Position numbers and translations under genes: made by a program. Of a DNA stretch of 64,000 bases, positions 16,740 through 23,924 are shown in pieces. Under the pieces are notes generated by a model that saw only the letters and a list, made by a program, of their open reading frames with translations, had not been told where the DNA came from and searched no databases. The stretch is from JB111 sp052093225 (GTDB lineage Bacteria; Actinomycetota; Actinomycetes; Actinomycetales; Actinomycetaceae). The stretch is taken from contig JBQDDG010000009.1 of the NCBI GenBank assembly GCA_052093225.1, positions 1 to 64,000 on the forward strand. The letters run 5' to 3'. Position 1 is the stretch's first letter. Each line of letters starts with the position of its first letter.

Positions 16740-17576
16740 TCACTCACGGAAGCGGCCGAGCAGCCCGTCCAGCTGCTCGAGCGCGTGCATGGTGCGCTCG
16801 CCGCCGGTCTGGCCGACGGAGAGCACGAGCGCGTTGGCGACGGCCATCGGCACCGTGAGGGACTGGTACTCGCGCCCCTCGCCGCGCGGTGCGGACAGGA
16901 CGACGTCGGGCTGACGGTCGAGGCGGGTGTGGACGGTGTCGGTGATGAGCACGGTGCCGGCGCGCGCCTCGCGCGCGACGTCCAGCAGCTCGACGAGCGA
17001 GTGGTGCCGACGACGCAGGGCGACGACGACGACCACGTGGTGCTTCGACAGGCCCACCAGCCCCTCGGCGAGGTCGCGGTCGGAGGGGCCGAGCCTGATC
17101 GCGGTGAGGCCGAAGCGCCGGAACCGCCGTTCGAGCATCTGGGCGAGCGGGGCGGCGTTGCCGCGGGCGCTCAGCAGGATCCGGCGGGCACCGAGCACCC
17201 GGTCGGCGGCCTGCTGCAGCGCCCGGCGGTCCACGGCGTTCGCCGCCTCGAGGAGGGCGGTCACCTCCTCGGCGACGAGGCGGGTGAAGATGTCCTCGTC
17301 GTGGGCCTGGTCAAGGCTGTTGCGCATGCGGTCGGCGGCCCCGACCCCCGCGAGCAGCTCGCTCTGCAGGCTCTGCCGCAGCTCCGGGTAGCCGTCGTAC
17401 CCGAGCTTCTGCGCGAGCCGGGTGGCGGCGGCGACGTGGACGTTCGCGCGACGGGCGACCTTCGAGGCGCTGAGGAACGAGGACTCCCCCGGCTGGGACA
17501 GCACGACGTCGAGGACGGCGAGGTCCGCGGGGGTCAGTCGGCCGTCGAAGGCCTCCAGGCGTTCCCGTAGCAGCAT
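16740..17576 (-). CDS. MurR/RpiR-family transcriptional regulator
   Basis: 278 residues: an N-terminal helix-turn-helix domain (FLSASKVARRANVHVAAATRLAQ) and a C-terminal SIS sugar-phosphate isomerase domain (RILLSARGNAAPLAQ, then VVVVVALRRRHHSLVELLDVAREARAG split over two strands). SIS domains in this family sense phosphosugars. It is the first gene of the transporter operon and is divergent from the HisC-HemA fusion gene. Four TTGCAG-type motifs just upstream are the likely binding sites. ATG at 17574-17576 lies six bases after TAGTCT, which suggests a leaderless transcript. Confidence 0.92.
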   Translation of the reverse strand: MLLRERLEAFDGRLTPADLAVLDVVLSQPGESSFLSASKVARRANVHVAAATRLAQKLGYDGYPELRQSLQSELLAGVGAADRMRNSLDQAHDEDIFTRLVAEEVTALLEAANAVDRRALQQAADRVLGARRILLSARGNAAPLAQMLERRFRRFGLTAIRLGPSDRDLAEGLVGLSKHHVVVVVALRRRHHSLVELLDVAREARAGTVLITDTVHTRLDRQPDVVLSAPRGEGREYQSLTVPMAVANALVLSVGQTGGERTMHALEQLDGLLGRFRE

Positions 17577-17582
17577 TGCGGC

Positions 17583-17649
17583 AGACTAGGAGTGCATGCT
17601 TGTTGCAGTACAGGGAAATCCTGCAAATAGCGTTGCAGCCTGCTTGCAG
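17583..17649. promoter_or_regulatory. rpiR promoter and TTGCAG operator array
   Basis: On the minus strand TAGTCT (17588-17583) is six bases from the rpiR ATG. Directly upstream lie TTGCAG at 17603-17608, its inverse CTGCAA at 17621-17626, and TTGCAG again at 17633-17638 and 17644-17649. The first two form an inverted repeat with a 12-bp centre; the later spacings (about 30 and 11 bp) are close to whole helical turns. Autoregulation by the RpiR protein through this array is the simplest reading. Confidence 0.5.
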
Positions 17650-17720
17650 ATGTCCGGTTGGCCAGACACCCGGCGCGGACCGCGCGCCGCGGCGCCGCCC
17701 GGGCGCGGCATCCTGGGCCG

Positions 17721-19694
17721 GTGACCTCCGCCGTCGACCCACCAGCCGCCGACCCCTCGGCCTACGCCCCGGCGGCGCACCTGCGCCCCGCCGTCGCCGG
17801 CCTGCCCCGCTACGTGCCCGGCGAGCGGCCGGCGGGCGGACGGGTCGTCGCCAAGCTCTCCTCGAACGAGATGCGCTACCCACCGCTGCCCGGCGTCGCG
17901 GAGGCCGTGGCCGCGGCCCTGGCCGACGCCGGGCGCTACCCGGACCTCGCCGCGGTCGATCTCACCGCGGCGCTCGCCGAGCGGCACGGCCTCGCCGCCG
18001 AGCAGGTGGCGGTCGGCGGCGGGTCGGTCGCCGTCCTGGAGACCGTGCTCCGTTCCGTGGCGGAGACCGGCGACGAGGTGGTCCTGGCCTGGCGGTCGTT
18101 CGAGGCCTACCCCATCGCCATCCAGGTCACCGGGGCCACCGCGGTTCCCGTGCCGGTCGACGACCGCGGCCGGCACGACCTGCCCGCCATGGCGGCCGCC
18201 GTCACCGACCGGACGCGCGCGCTCCTCCTGTGCTCCCCGAACAACCCGACCGGGCCCGCCCTGACCCAGAGCGAGGTGCGCGAGCTGCTCGCCGCGGTGC
18301 CCCGGCGCGTGCTCGTCCTGCTCGACGAGGCCTACATCGACTTCGTCACCGCCGAGGACCCGACCGACGGCCCGGCACTCCTCGCCGAGCACCCCAACCT
18401 CGTCGTGCTGCGCACCTTCTCCAAGGCGGCGTCGCTGGCCGCCCTGCGGATCGGCTACGCCCTCGGGCACCCCGACGTCGTCGCCGGGATCCGGTCGGCG
18501 TCCTCGCCGTTCGGCGCCTCGACCCCCGGCCAGGTGGCCGCGCTCGCCGCGCTGGACCAGGCGGACGAGATCCGGCGCCGGGTGACCGAGGTCGGCCGGC
18601 TCACCGGCCACAGCCTCGGCGACGACGTCGTCCACCACCTCTTCGAGGTGGCCTCCGGGCTCGACGCGATGGTCGTCGGCGAGCGGGAGATCGTCGGCCA
18701 GGTCCGCCGCTCACTCGACGACGCCCGTGCGGTCGGCGCCACGACCCCCGTCCTCGAGGACGTGCTCCAGCGTGCGTCCAAGGCGTCGCGCCGCATCGCC
18801 GTGTCCACCGACCTCGCCGCCGCCGGCCGCTCCGTCGTCGCCGTCGCTCTCGACCTGGCCGCCGAGGTGGCCCACCAGGGGCGCGCGGTGCCAGCCTGCC
18901 CCCGCGACGAGGTCGCTCCCGGCGAGGCGGCCCCGGTCCCGATGCCGCGCGGTTCCTGGGTGGGTGCCCGCGCGCTCGTCGTCGGCACCGGCGCCTACGT
19001 CGGTGCCACGATGGCGGCCCTGCGCCGCCGCGAGTGCACGAACGTCGCCGTGTGGTCCGCCAGCGGGCGCGCGACGCAGTTCGCCGCCGCGCAGGACGCC
19101 CGCGCCGCCACCGACCTCACCACCGAGCTCGCGCGCGCCGACGTCGTCGTCACCTGCCGCGGCACCGGTACCCCGGTGGTCGACGCCGAGGTCCTTTCCG
19201 CCGCGCTCGAGGCCCGTCGCGCCGCGGGCAGGTCGCTGCAGCTCGTGATCGTCGACCTCGCGCTGCGCCGCGACGTCTCCGCCGAGGCCGCGGTTCTCCC
19301 CGGCGTCCGCGTCATCGACCTCGACACCGTCAAGGCCCACGCTCCCGCCGCCACCGACGGGCAGGTCCACCGCGCCCAGCAGATGCTCGCCGAGGAGGTG
19401 CGCGCCGTCCTCGACCGGAACGCCGAGCGGGAGATGGACGACGTCGTCCTCGCCGTGCGCGACCGCGTGGGAGCGGCGCTGGAGGACGAGCTCACCCGGC
19501 TGCCCATGGGCGGCGACGTCCCCGCCGACCAGGTGGCCCAGGCGCTGCGGCGGCTCGCCGCCCGGCTCGCCCACCCGCCCACGGTCGCGGCCCGCGCCGC
19601 CGGACGCGGCGGCCGCGGCGAGGAGTTCGTCCGCGCGCTCGAGCTCGTCACCGGCATCGCCGTCGACGCGGTCGAGACCGAACCGAGCCGGTAG
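17721..19694 (+). CDS. HisC-like aminotransferase N-terminus fused to truncated HemA (duplication-junction chimera)
   Basis: 657 codons with no interruption. Residues 1-291 match the aminotransferase at 25601-26698, including CSPNNPTGPA, LLDEAYIDFV and the PLP-lysine K235 in TFSKAASLAALRIGYALG. From about residue 300 the protein matches HemA from VVHHLFEVASGLDAMVVGE (His306 kept) through the NADPH turn GTGAYVGAT to the HemA C-terminus. Missing are the aminotransferase C-terminal small domain and the HemA N-terminus with its catalytic Cys. It therefore cannot be a normal glutamyl-tRNA reductase, and probably not a normal aminotransferase. GTG start: it aligns with the hisC start, and the bases before both are alike (GGCATCCTGGGCCG versus GGCATGCTGGGTCG). 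Followed 31 bp later by cpfC copy 2. Confidence 0.88.
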   Translation: MTSAVDPPAADPSAYAPAAHLRPAVAGLPRYVPGERPAGGRVVAKLSSNEMRYPPLPGVAEAVAAALADAGRYPDLAAVDLTAALAERHGLAAEQVAVGGGSVAVLETVLRSVAETGDEVVLAWRSFEAYPIAIQVTGATAVPVPVDDRGRHDLPAMAAAVTDRTRALLLCSPNNPTGPALTQSEVRELLAAVPRRVLVLLDEAYIDFVTAEDPTDGPALLAEHPNLVVLRTFSKAASLAALRIGYALGHPDVVAGIRSASSPFGASTPGQVAALAALDQADEIRRRVTEVGRLTGHSLGDDVVHHLFEVASGLDAMVVGEREIVGQVRRSLDDARAVGATTPVLEDVLQRASKASRRIAVSTDLAAAGRSVVAVALDLAAEVAHQGRAVPACPRDEVAPGEAAPVPMPRGSWVGARALVVGTGAYVGATMAALRRRECTNVAVWSASGRATQFAAAQDARAATDLTTELARADVVVTCRGTGTPVVDAEVLSAALEARRAAGRSLQLVIVDLALRRDVSAEAAVLPGVRVIDLDTVKAHAPAATDGQVHRAQQMLAEEVRAVLDRNAEREMDDVVLAVRDRVGAALEDELTRLPMGGDVPADQVAQALRRLAARLAHPPTVAARAAGRGGRGEEFVRALELVTGIAVDAVETEPSR

Positions 19695-19725
19695 CACCCG
19701 GCCACCCAGCACAGGAGGACCGCAC

Positions 19726-20979
19726 GTGAGCACGACGACGAGACGAGAGCCCCTCGGGGTCGCTCCCGGAACCGAGGCCGGCGCCGCGCCGTCGGGAAGC
19801 GCGGTGGCGGGAGCGGCGGCGTCGGGCGTGCCGTCCGGGGCGGCCACCGACCCGCTCGCCCCGTACGACGCCGTCCTGCTCATGTCCTTCGGCGGCCCGG
19901 AGAAGCCCGCGGACGTCGTCCCGTTCCTGCGCCGCGTCACCGCCGGCCGCGGCATCCCCGACGAGCGCCTCGAGGAGGTCGGGGAGCACTACTACGCGTT
20001 CGGCGGGAAGAGCCCGATCAACGACCTCAACCGCGACCTGCTCGCCGAACTGACCGCGGAGCTGGGGTCCCGCGGGCTCGACGTGCCCGTCGGGTGGGGC
20101 AACCGCAACTGGGACCCGGACGGCGTCGACGTCCTGCGCGACCTCTACGACGCCGGCGCGCGCCGCGTGGCCATGGTCGTCACCTCGGCGTACGGCTCGT
20201 ACTCGGGCTGCCGCCAGTACCGCCAGGACGTCGGACGCTACGTGCCCACGCTCGTGGCCGAGGGGCGCCCGCTCGTCGTCGACAAGGTGCGCCCCTACTT
20301 CAACGACCCCGGCTTCGTCTCCGCCAACGCCGACGCGGTCGAGGAGTCGATGCGCGAGCTCAACGGCGAGCCGCACCTCATGTTCGTCACGCACTCCATC
20401 CCGACGACGATGGAGGTCGCCTCCGGGCGGGAGACGGCGGCGACGTACGCGGAGCAGCACGAGGAGACCGCGCGTCTCGTCGCGGCGGAGGTCGAGGGCC
20501 GGCTCGGCCGCGAGATCGGCTGGTCGCTCACCTACTGCTCGCGCTCCGGCGACCCCCGCACGCCGTGGCTCGAGCCCGACGTCAACGACGCGCTGCGTGA
20601 CCTCGCCGGGGTGGGGACGACGTCGGTGGTGCTCAGCCCCATCGGGTTCGTCTCGGACCACATGGAGGTCGTCTACGACCTCGACACCGAGGCCGCAGAG
20701 ACCGCGCGGGAGCTCGGCCTGGCGTTCGCGCGCGCGTCGACCGCCGGGACCTACCCCCAGTTCGTGTCCGGGCTCGTCGACCTGCTGCTCGACCGCGCGG
20801 CCGAGGCGCGCGGCGTGCAGGCCGGGGGAGCCGGACGACGTGAGGTCGTGGGCGACCTGCCCGCGTGGGACTCGGTGTGCGCCGTCGGCTGCTGCGCGGT
20901 GCGCGACGGGGTCGACGACGGCCGGTTGGCGCTGTGCGCGCAGCCGGGTGATGTGGTGACGACGAGGGAGACGGCATGA
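19726..20979 (+). CDS. Coproporphyrin III ferrochelatase, copy 2
   Basis: 417 residues; a second complete ferrochelatase. It has an Ala/Gly/Ser-rich N-terminal extension of about 40 residues not found in copy 1. The catalytic histidine in MFVTHSIPTTMEV, the SGCRQYRQDVGRY cysteine and the C-terminal CAVGCC cluster are all conserved, so loss of function is not evident. GTG start with an AGGAGGACCGCAC ribosome site, 31 bp after the fusion gene; ATGA overlap with chdC copy 2. Differences from copy 1 are spread along the protein and mostly conservative, suggesting long maintenance rather than decay. Confidence 0.93.
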   Translation: MSTTTRREPLGVAPGTEAGAAPSGSAVAGAAASGVPSGAATDPLAPYDAVLLMSFGGPEKPADVVPFLRRVTAGRGIPDERLEEVGEHYYAFGGKSPINDLNRDLLAELTAELGSRGLDVPVGWGNRNWDPDGVDVLRDLYDAGARRVAMVVTSAYGSYSGCRQYRQDVGRYVPTLVAEGRPLVVDKVRPYFNDPGFVSANADAVEESMRELNGEPHLMFVTHSIPTTMEVASGRETAATYAEQHEETARLVAAEVEGRLGREIGWSLTYCSRSGDPRTPWLEPDVNDALRDLAGVGTTSVVLSPIGFVSDHMEVVYDLDTEAAETARELGLAFARASTAGTYPQFVSGLVDLLLDRAAEARGVQAGGAGRREVVGDLPAWDSVCAVGCCAVRDGVDDGRLALCAQPGDVVTTRETA

Positions 20980-21671
20980 CCGACGCGGCAGAGCTCAACG
21001 CGACCATCCGCTACACGATGTGGTCCGTCTTCGCGACGGCCCAGCCGCTGCCCGCCGACGACGCCGAGCGCGGCGCCCTGGTGGCCGACCTCGAGCGCGC
21101 GGTACGCGGTACCGGCATCGAGGTGCGCGGCTGGTACGACGTCGGCGGGCTGCGCGCCGACGCCGACCTCATGGTCTGGTGGCACGCCGCCACGATCGAG
21201 GAGGTCCAGGCGGCCTACCATGCGCTGCGTGCGTCCGACCTCGGGTCCGCGCTCGAGCCCGTGTGGTCCGTGGTCGGTCTGCACCGGGAGGCGGAGTTCA
21301 ACAAGTCGCACGTCCCCGCGTTCCTCAAGGGCGAGCCCGCCGGCGACTACATCAGCGTCTACCCGTTCGTGCGCACGCTCGACTGGTACCTGCTGCCCGC
21401 CGAGGACCGCTCCCGCATGCTCCGCGAGCACGGGATGGCCGCGCGGGACTACCCGGACGTCCGCGCCAACACCGTCTCCGCATTCGCTCTCGGCGACTAC
21501 GAGTGGATCCTCGCCTTCGAGGCGCCGCAGCTGCACCGGATCGTCGACGTCATGCGCGAGCTCCGCGGCGTCGAGGCCCGCCTGCACGTCCGCGAGGAGG
21601 TCCCCTTCTACACGGGGCCGCGCGTCGAGCTCACCGACTGGGCCGCGCGCCAGCCGCTCGCGGCGGACTGA
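20976..21671 (+). CDS. Coproheme decarboxylase, copy 2
   Basis: 231 residues, the usual family length, without the Ala/Gly leader of copy 1. ISVYPFVRTLDWY (catalytic Tyr), VGLHREAEFN (base His) and ALGDYEWILAFEAPQLHRIV are intact. It ends in WAARQPLAAD. Immediately downstream an imperfect copy of its last ~50 bp occurs, see the repeat entry. ATG overlaps the cpfC copy 2 stop. Having both ferrochelatase and decarboxylase doubled suggests extra dosage or a differently regulated second terminal heme module. Confidence 0.93.
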   Translation: MTDAAELNATIRYTMWSVFATAQPLPADDAERGALVADLERAVRGTGIEVRGWYDVGGLRADADLMVWWHAATIEEVQAAYHALRASDLGSALEPVWSVVGLHREAEFNKSHVPAFLKGEPAGDYISVYPFVRTLDWYLLPAEDRSRMLREHGMAARDYPDVRANTVSAFALGDYEWILAFEAPQLHRIVDVMRELRGVEARLHVREEVPFYTGPRVELTDWAARQPLAAD

Positions 21672-21727
21672 GGGTCCGGCGGGCGCGTCGAGGTCACCTG
21701 GGCCGCCTGCTGCTCTCGGCGGACTGA
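21620..21727 (+). repeat. Imperfect local duplication of the chdC copy 2 tail
   Basis: 21620-21671 (GCGCGTCGAGCTCACC to GGCGGACTGA) is repeated with a small deletion and substitutions at 21683-21727 (GCGCGTCGAGGTCACC to GGCGGACTGA). The second copy is noncoding relic sequence after the stop. Confidence 0.75.
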
Positions 21728-21849
21728 TGGCATATCGGGCGCATCTCCGGGCGGCGCCTCGTTGCTGGACGTTAGCCCCACAGCAACGCCCCGTCGAGGC
21801 TCGTCCACAGCCGTGCGCCGTCGCGACGCTCCTCGTGCTCGCCCGTCCC

Positions 21850-21855
21850 TAGCGT
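21850..21855 (+). promoter_or_regulatory. -10 element TAGCGT before WXG-motif gene (copy 2)
   Basis: CCCTAGCGTGCGTGGCGAGGAG precedes the gene at 21880 and matches the CCCTAGCGTGGCG string in front of the first WXG gene, so the promoter was probably duplicated together with the gene. Confidence 0.45.
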
Positions 21856-21879
21856 GCGTGGCGAGGAGAGGGGGCAGCC

Positions 21880-22143
21880 ATGCTCGACGAGGCGGCGCTG
21901 GCGGCGGACGCCATGCGTGTGGGCGGACAGATCGACGCGGTCCAGGTGGTACGCGAGGCGCTGGTGCGGTGCGTGCCGCTCGCGTGGACCGGCGAGGCGG
22001 GACGGGTCGCGACCGAGTCCCGCGACCGGCTCGTGGGTGACATCGACGCGGCGCTGACGGAGCTACGCGGTGTCCAGGGTCGGCTGTTCGCGCTCTCGAT
22101 GAGCCCTGGTCACGTGGGCGGCGTCGGGATGCGGGTCCTGTGA
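21880..22143 (+). CDS. Small WXG-motif helical protein, copy 2
   Basis: 87 residues, helical, with Trp-Thr-Gly in PLAWTGEAGRVATESRDRL, at the same relative place as Trp-Arg-Gly in the first copy. Otherwise it is poorly conserved with that copy and about 30 residues shorter. ATG chosen with a GAGGAGAGGGGGCAGCC ribosome site. The hydrolase gene begins at its stop (GTGA overlap), exactly as in copy A. Role as export partner or chaperone of the hydrolase is inference. Confidence 0.58.
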   Translation: MLDEAALAADAMRVGGQIDAVQVVREALVRCVPLAWTGEAGRVATESRDRLVGDIDAALTELRGVQGRLFALSMSPGHVGGVGMRVL

Positions 22144-23777
22144 GCCTGCCGATGGGCTGGGTGCCGCCCTTCCCGCCGAGACCGGACCCGCCGATCCCGC
22201 CGGAGGATGTCGGAGCCCTGGACATCGTCTCCTCTGCCGACGCGATGAGCGTGGACACCGGTGCGGTGCGGACCATGGCGACGAACCTTCGATCGAGCGT
22301 CGACGAGCTGCGAGCAGTGGCTCGTGAGCTGCGGGGTGTCGGGGCAGGGGTCCTCGCTGACGGAAGGTTGCTCACGTCCGCGGCCTGGCCGGGCGGGTCC
22401 GCGGGCGTGGACCTCGGCGCGACGCGGGAATCGGCGTTCCTGACAGCCGACTCGATCGACGGGATCGCCTCGCGTGCCGAGGACCTGGCCGACGGGCTCG
22501 TGCGATGGGCGACCGGTGTCGAACGAGCGGACACCGAGGCTGCCGACTCCTTCGCGAGTCTCGCGGTCGACATGCTGCTGAACGTGACCGGGACGCGGGT
22601 CCTGCTTGACGTCTTCCACGTGGCACGCGCGGCCTTCTCGATCCGGTTCCCCGCGACTCTGTCCGACTCCGGCCCGCCGCTGTCGGCGGTCGTCGACGAC
22701 GGGGTGGAGGCGCTGGGGCGGTACGCGATCATCGGAACCGCCGTTGGCGGGTTCCTCATGCCGTCCGTGGTGGCCATGCCGGAAAGAGGCGTGGAGAGCG
22801 GGGAGGGCGCCGCGCGAGCAGCCGTGCCGGTGGTCTCGTTGCTGAGAGGTGGGCTGTGGGGTGCCGGGCCGGGCACGAGCAGCGCCCGGATCGACGATGC
22901 CGGCGTACCGGGACTGTGGCAGCCCGAGGTCGCACCGATGCTCCTCGCGACGGTCGGAGGGGCAGCGATCTCGCTCGAGAGGCCGTTCGGGCTCATCCTC
23001 GCGCGCCGTCCGGTCCCTGCTCCGACCCCCGGCGCGATCTCCGGGTCGCAGGTGCGCTCCGTCGCGGATCTCATCGATCGGGTCGACCCGCTGCACGCCG
23101 AGTCCTCGAGCCACAACCGGACCCACGTCGAGGTGCTGCGTACCGAGCACGCGGACGGCAGCACGTCGTTCATCGTGGTCGTACCGGGGACGAACGCCGA
23201 GGCGCACGTCGATCCCGACAACCCCATGGACAACGGGTCGAACATCGAGCTTGCCGCCGGCGCGGACGCAGCCCTGCTCGACGGGATCTCCGACGCCCTC
23301 GAAGCGGCGGGCGCCGCCCCGGGTGACGCGGTGGGGATGATCGGGCACTCGCAGGGCGGACTCGGCATCGCCCGTTGGGCCTCGAGTGATGCTGCCGAGG
23401 ACTACGACCTTCGGGCGTCCATCGCGCTCAGCGCGCCAGTCGCGCACTCCGGCACGCCCGTGTCGGGGCACCACGTCGGCGTGGAGACCACCGGCGACCT
23501 GGTGACGGGGCTGGACGGGGCGGCGGTCCCGCCCGCCGACCCAGGTTCCGGCGGAGGGAGCCGGTCGACCTACACGGTCGATACCGGCGACCCGTGGTGG
23601 TACGGCCAGACGCACTACGCCGACCATGCCGCGGCGGGGTGGGACGCGCTGCTGGCGCACCGCGGGGGCGACCTGGACGTCGCCGCTGTCCAGGCCGAGT
23701 TCGCCTACCTGCTGGGTGAGGGGGAGGAGGGCGCGGTCACCGAGTCGGTGATCGTCGAGCTCGAGCGCGACCAGTGA
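22140..23777 (+). CDS. Serine alpha/beta hydrolase with helical N-terminal domain, copy 2
   Basis: 545 residues. A Pro-rich start (PPFPPRPDPPIPPED) is followed by a helical domain of about 100 residues (AVRTMATNLRSSVDELRAVA), a hydrophobic middle (IIGTAVGGFLMPSVVAM) and an alpha/beta-hydrolase with TSFIVVVPGTNAE, then NPMDNGSNIELAAGAD and MIGHSQGGLGIAR with Ser404 as nucleophile. The last residues GEGEEGAVTESVIVELE mirror copy 1. Conservation of the catalytic elbow while the rest drifts suggests a working enzyme with changed targets. Followed after about 150 bp by an MftF-like gene. Confidence 0.7.
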   Translation: MSLPMGWVPPFPPRPDPPIPPEDVGALDIVSSADAMSVDTGAVRTMATNLRSSVDELRAVARELRGVGAGVLADGRLLTSAAWPGGSAGVDLGATRESAFLTADSIDGIASRAEDLADGLVRWATGVERADTEAADSFASLAVDMLLNVTGTRVLLDVFHVARAAFSIRFPATLSDSGPPLSAVVDDGVEALGRYAIIGTAVGGFLMPSVVAMPERGVESGEGAARAAVPVVSLLRGGLWGAGPGTSSARIDDAGVPGLWQPEVAPMLLATVGGAAISLERPFGLILARRPVPAPTPGAISGSQVRSVADLIDRVDPLHAESSSHNRTHVEVLRTEHADGSTSFIVVVPGTNAEAHVDPDNPMDNGSNIELAAGADAALLDGISDALEAAGAAPGDAVGMIGHSQGGLGIARWASSDAAEDYDLRASIALSAPVAHSGTPVSGHHVGVETTGDLVTGLDGAAVPPADPGSGGGSRSTYTVDTGDPWWYGQTHYADHAAAGWDALLAHRGGDLDVAAVQAEFAYLLGEGEEGAVTESVIVELERDQ

Positions 23778-23924
23778 CGGGTGGCGGGCGACGGCCGGTT
23801 CGGCTCTCGGTGAACCCGCCGCGGGGTCTGCGCACGGCCTCGCGATCCCGACGACAATGGGCGTCGTCGTGCCTGCGTGCCGACCGAGGCAGCACCGACC
23901 CCCGCCGGCCCTGATGGAGACGAT

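Larger units (their letters stand above)
18618..23777 (+). repeat. Segmental duplication, copy B ('hemA-cpfC-chdC-WXG-hydrolase)
   Basis: Homologous to 6309-11906 in the same orientation. The left end lies inside the fusion gene, between codons 292 and 299, where aminotransferase homology stops and HemA homology starts. It lacks the first ~90 codons of hemA; the other four genes are complete. Confidence 0.85.

Noticed and set aside
17721..19694. The chimera as an assembly error
   Set aside because: The HemA and HisC halves differ from the other copies at many scattered positions and the downstream genes are equally diverged, so it is not a collapsed or misjoined repeat. Read-level data would settle it.
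17576..19729. Long alternative frame overlapping the HisC-HemA gene
   Set aside because: Its translation is Arg/Pro/Gly-rich as expected from the third-position GC bias of the true frame; the true frame has two recognisable protein families.
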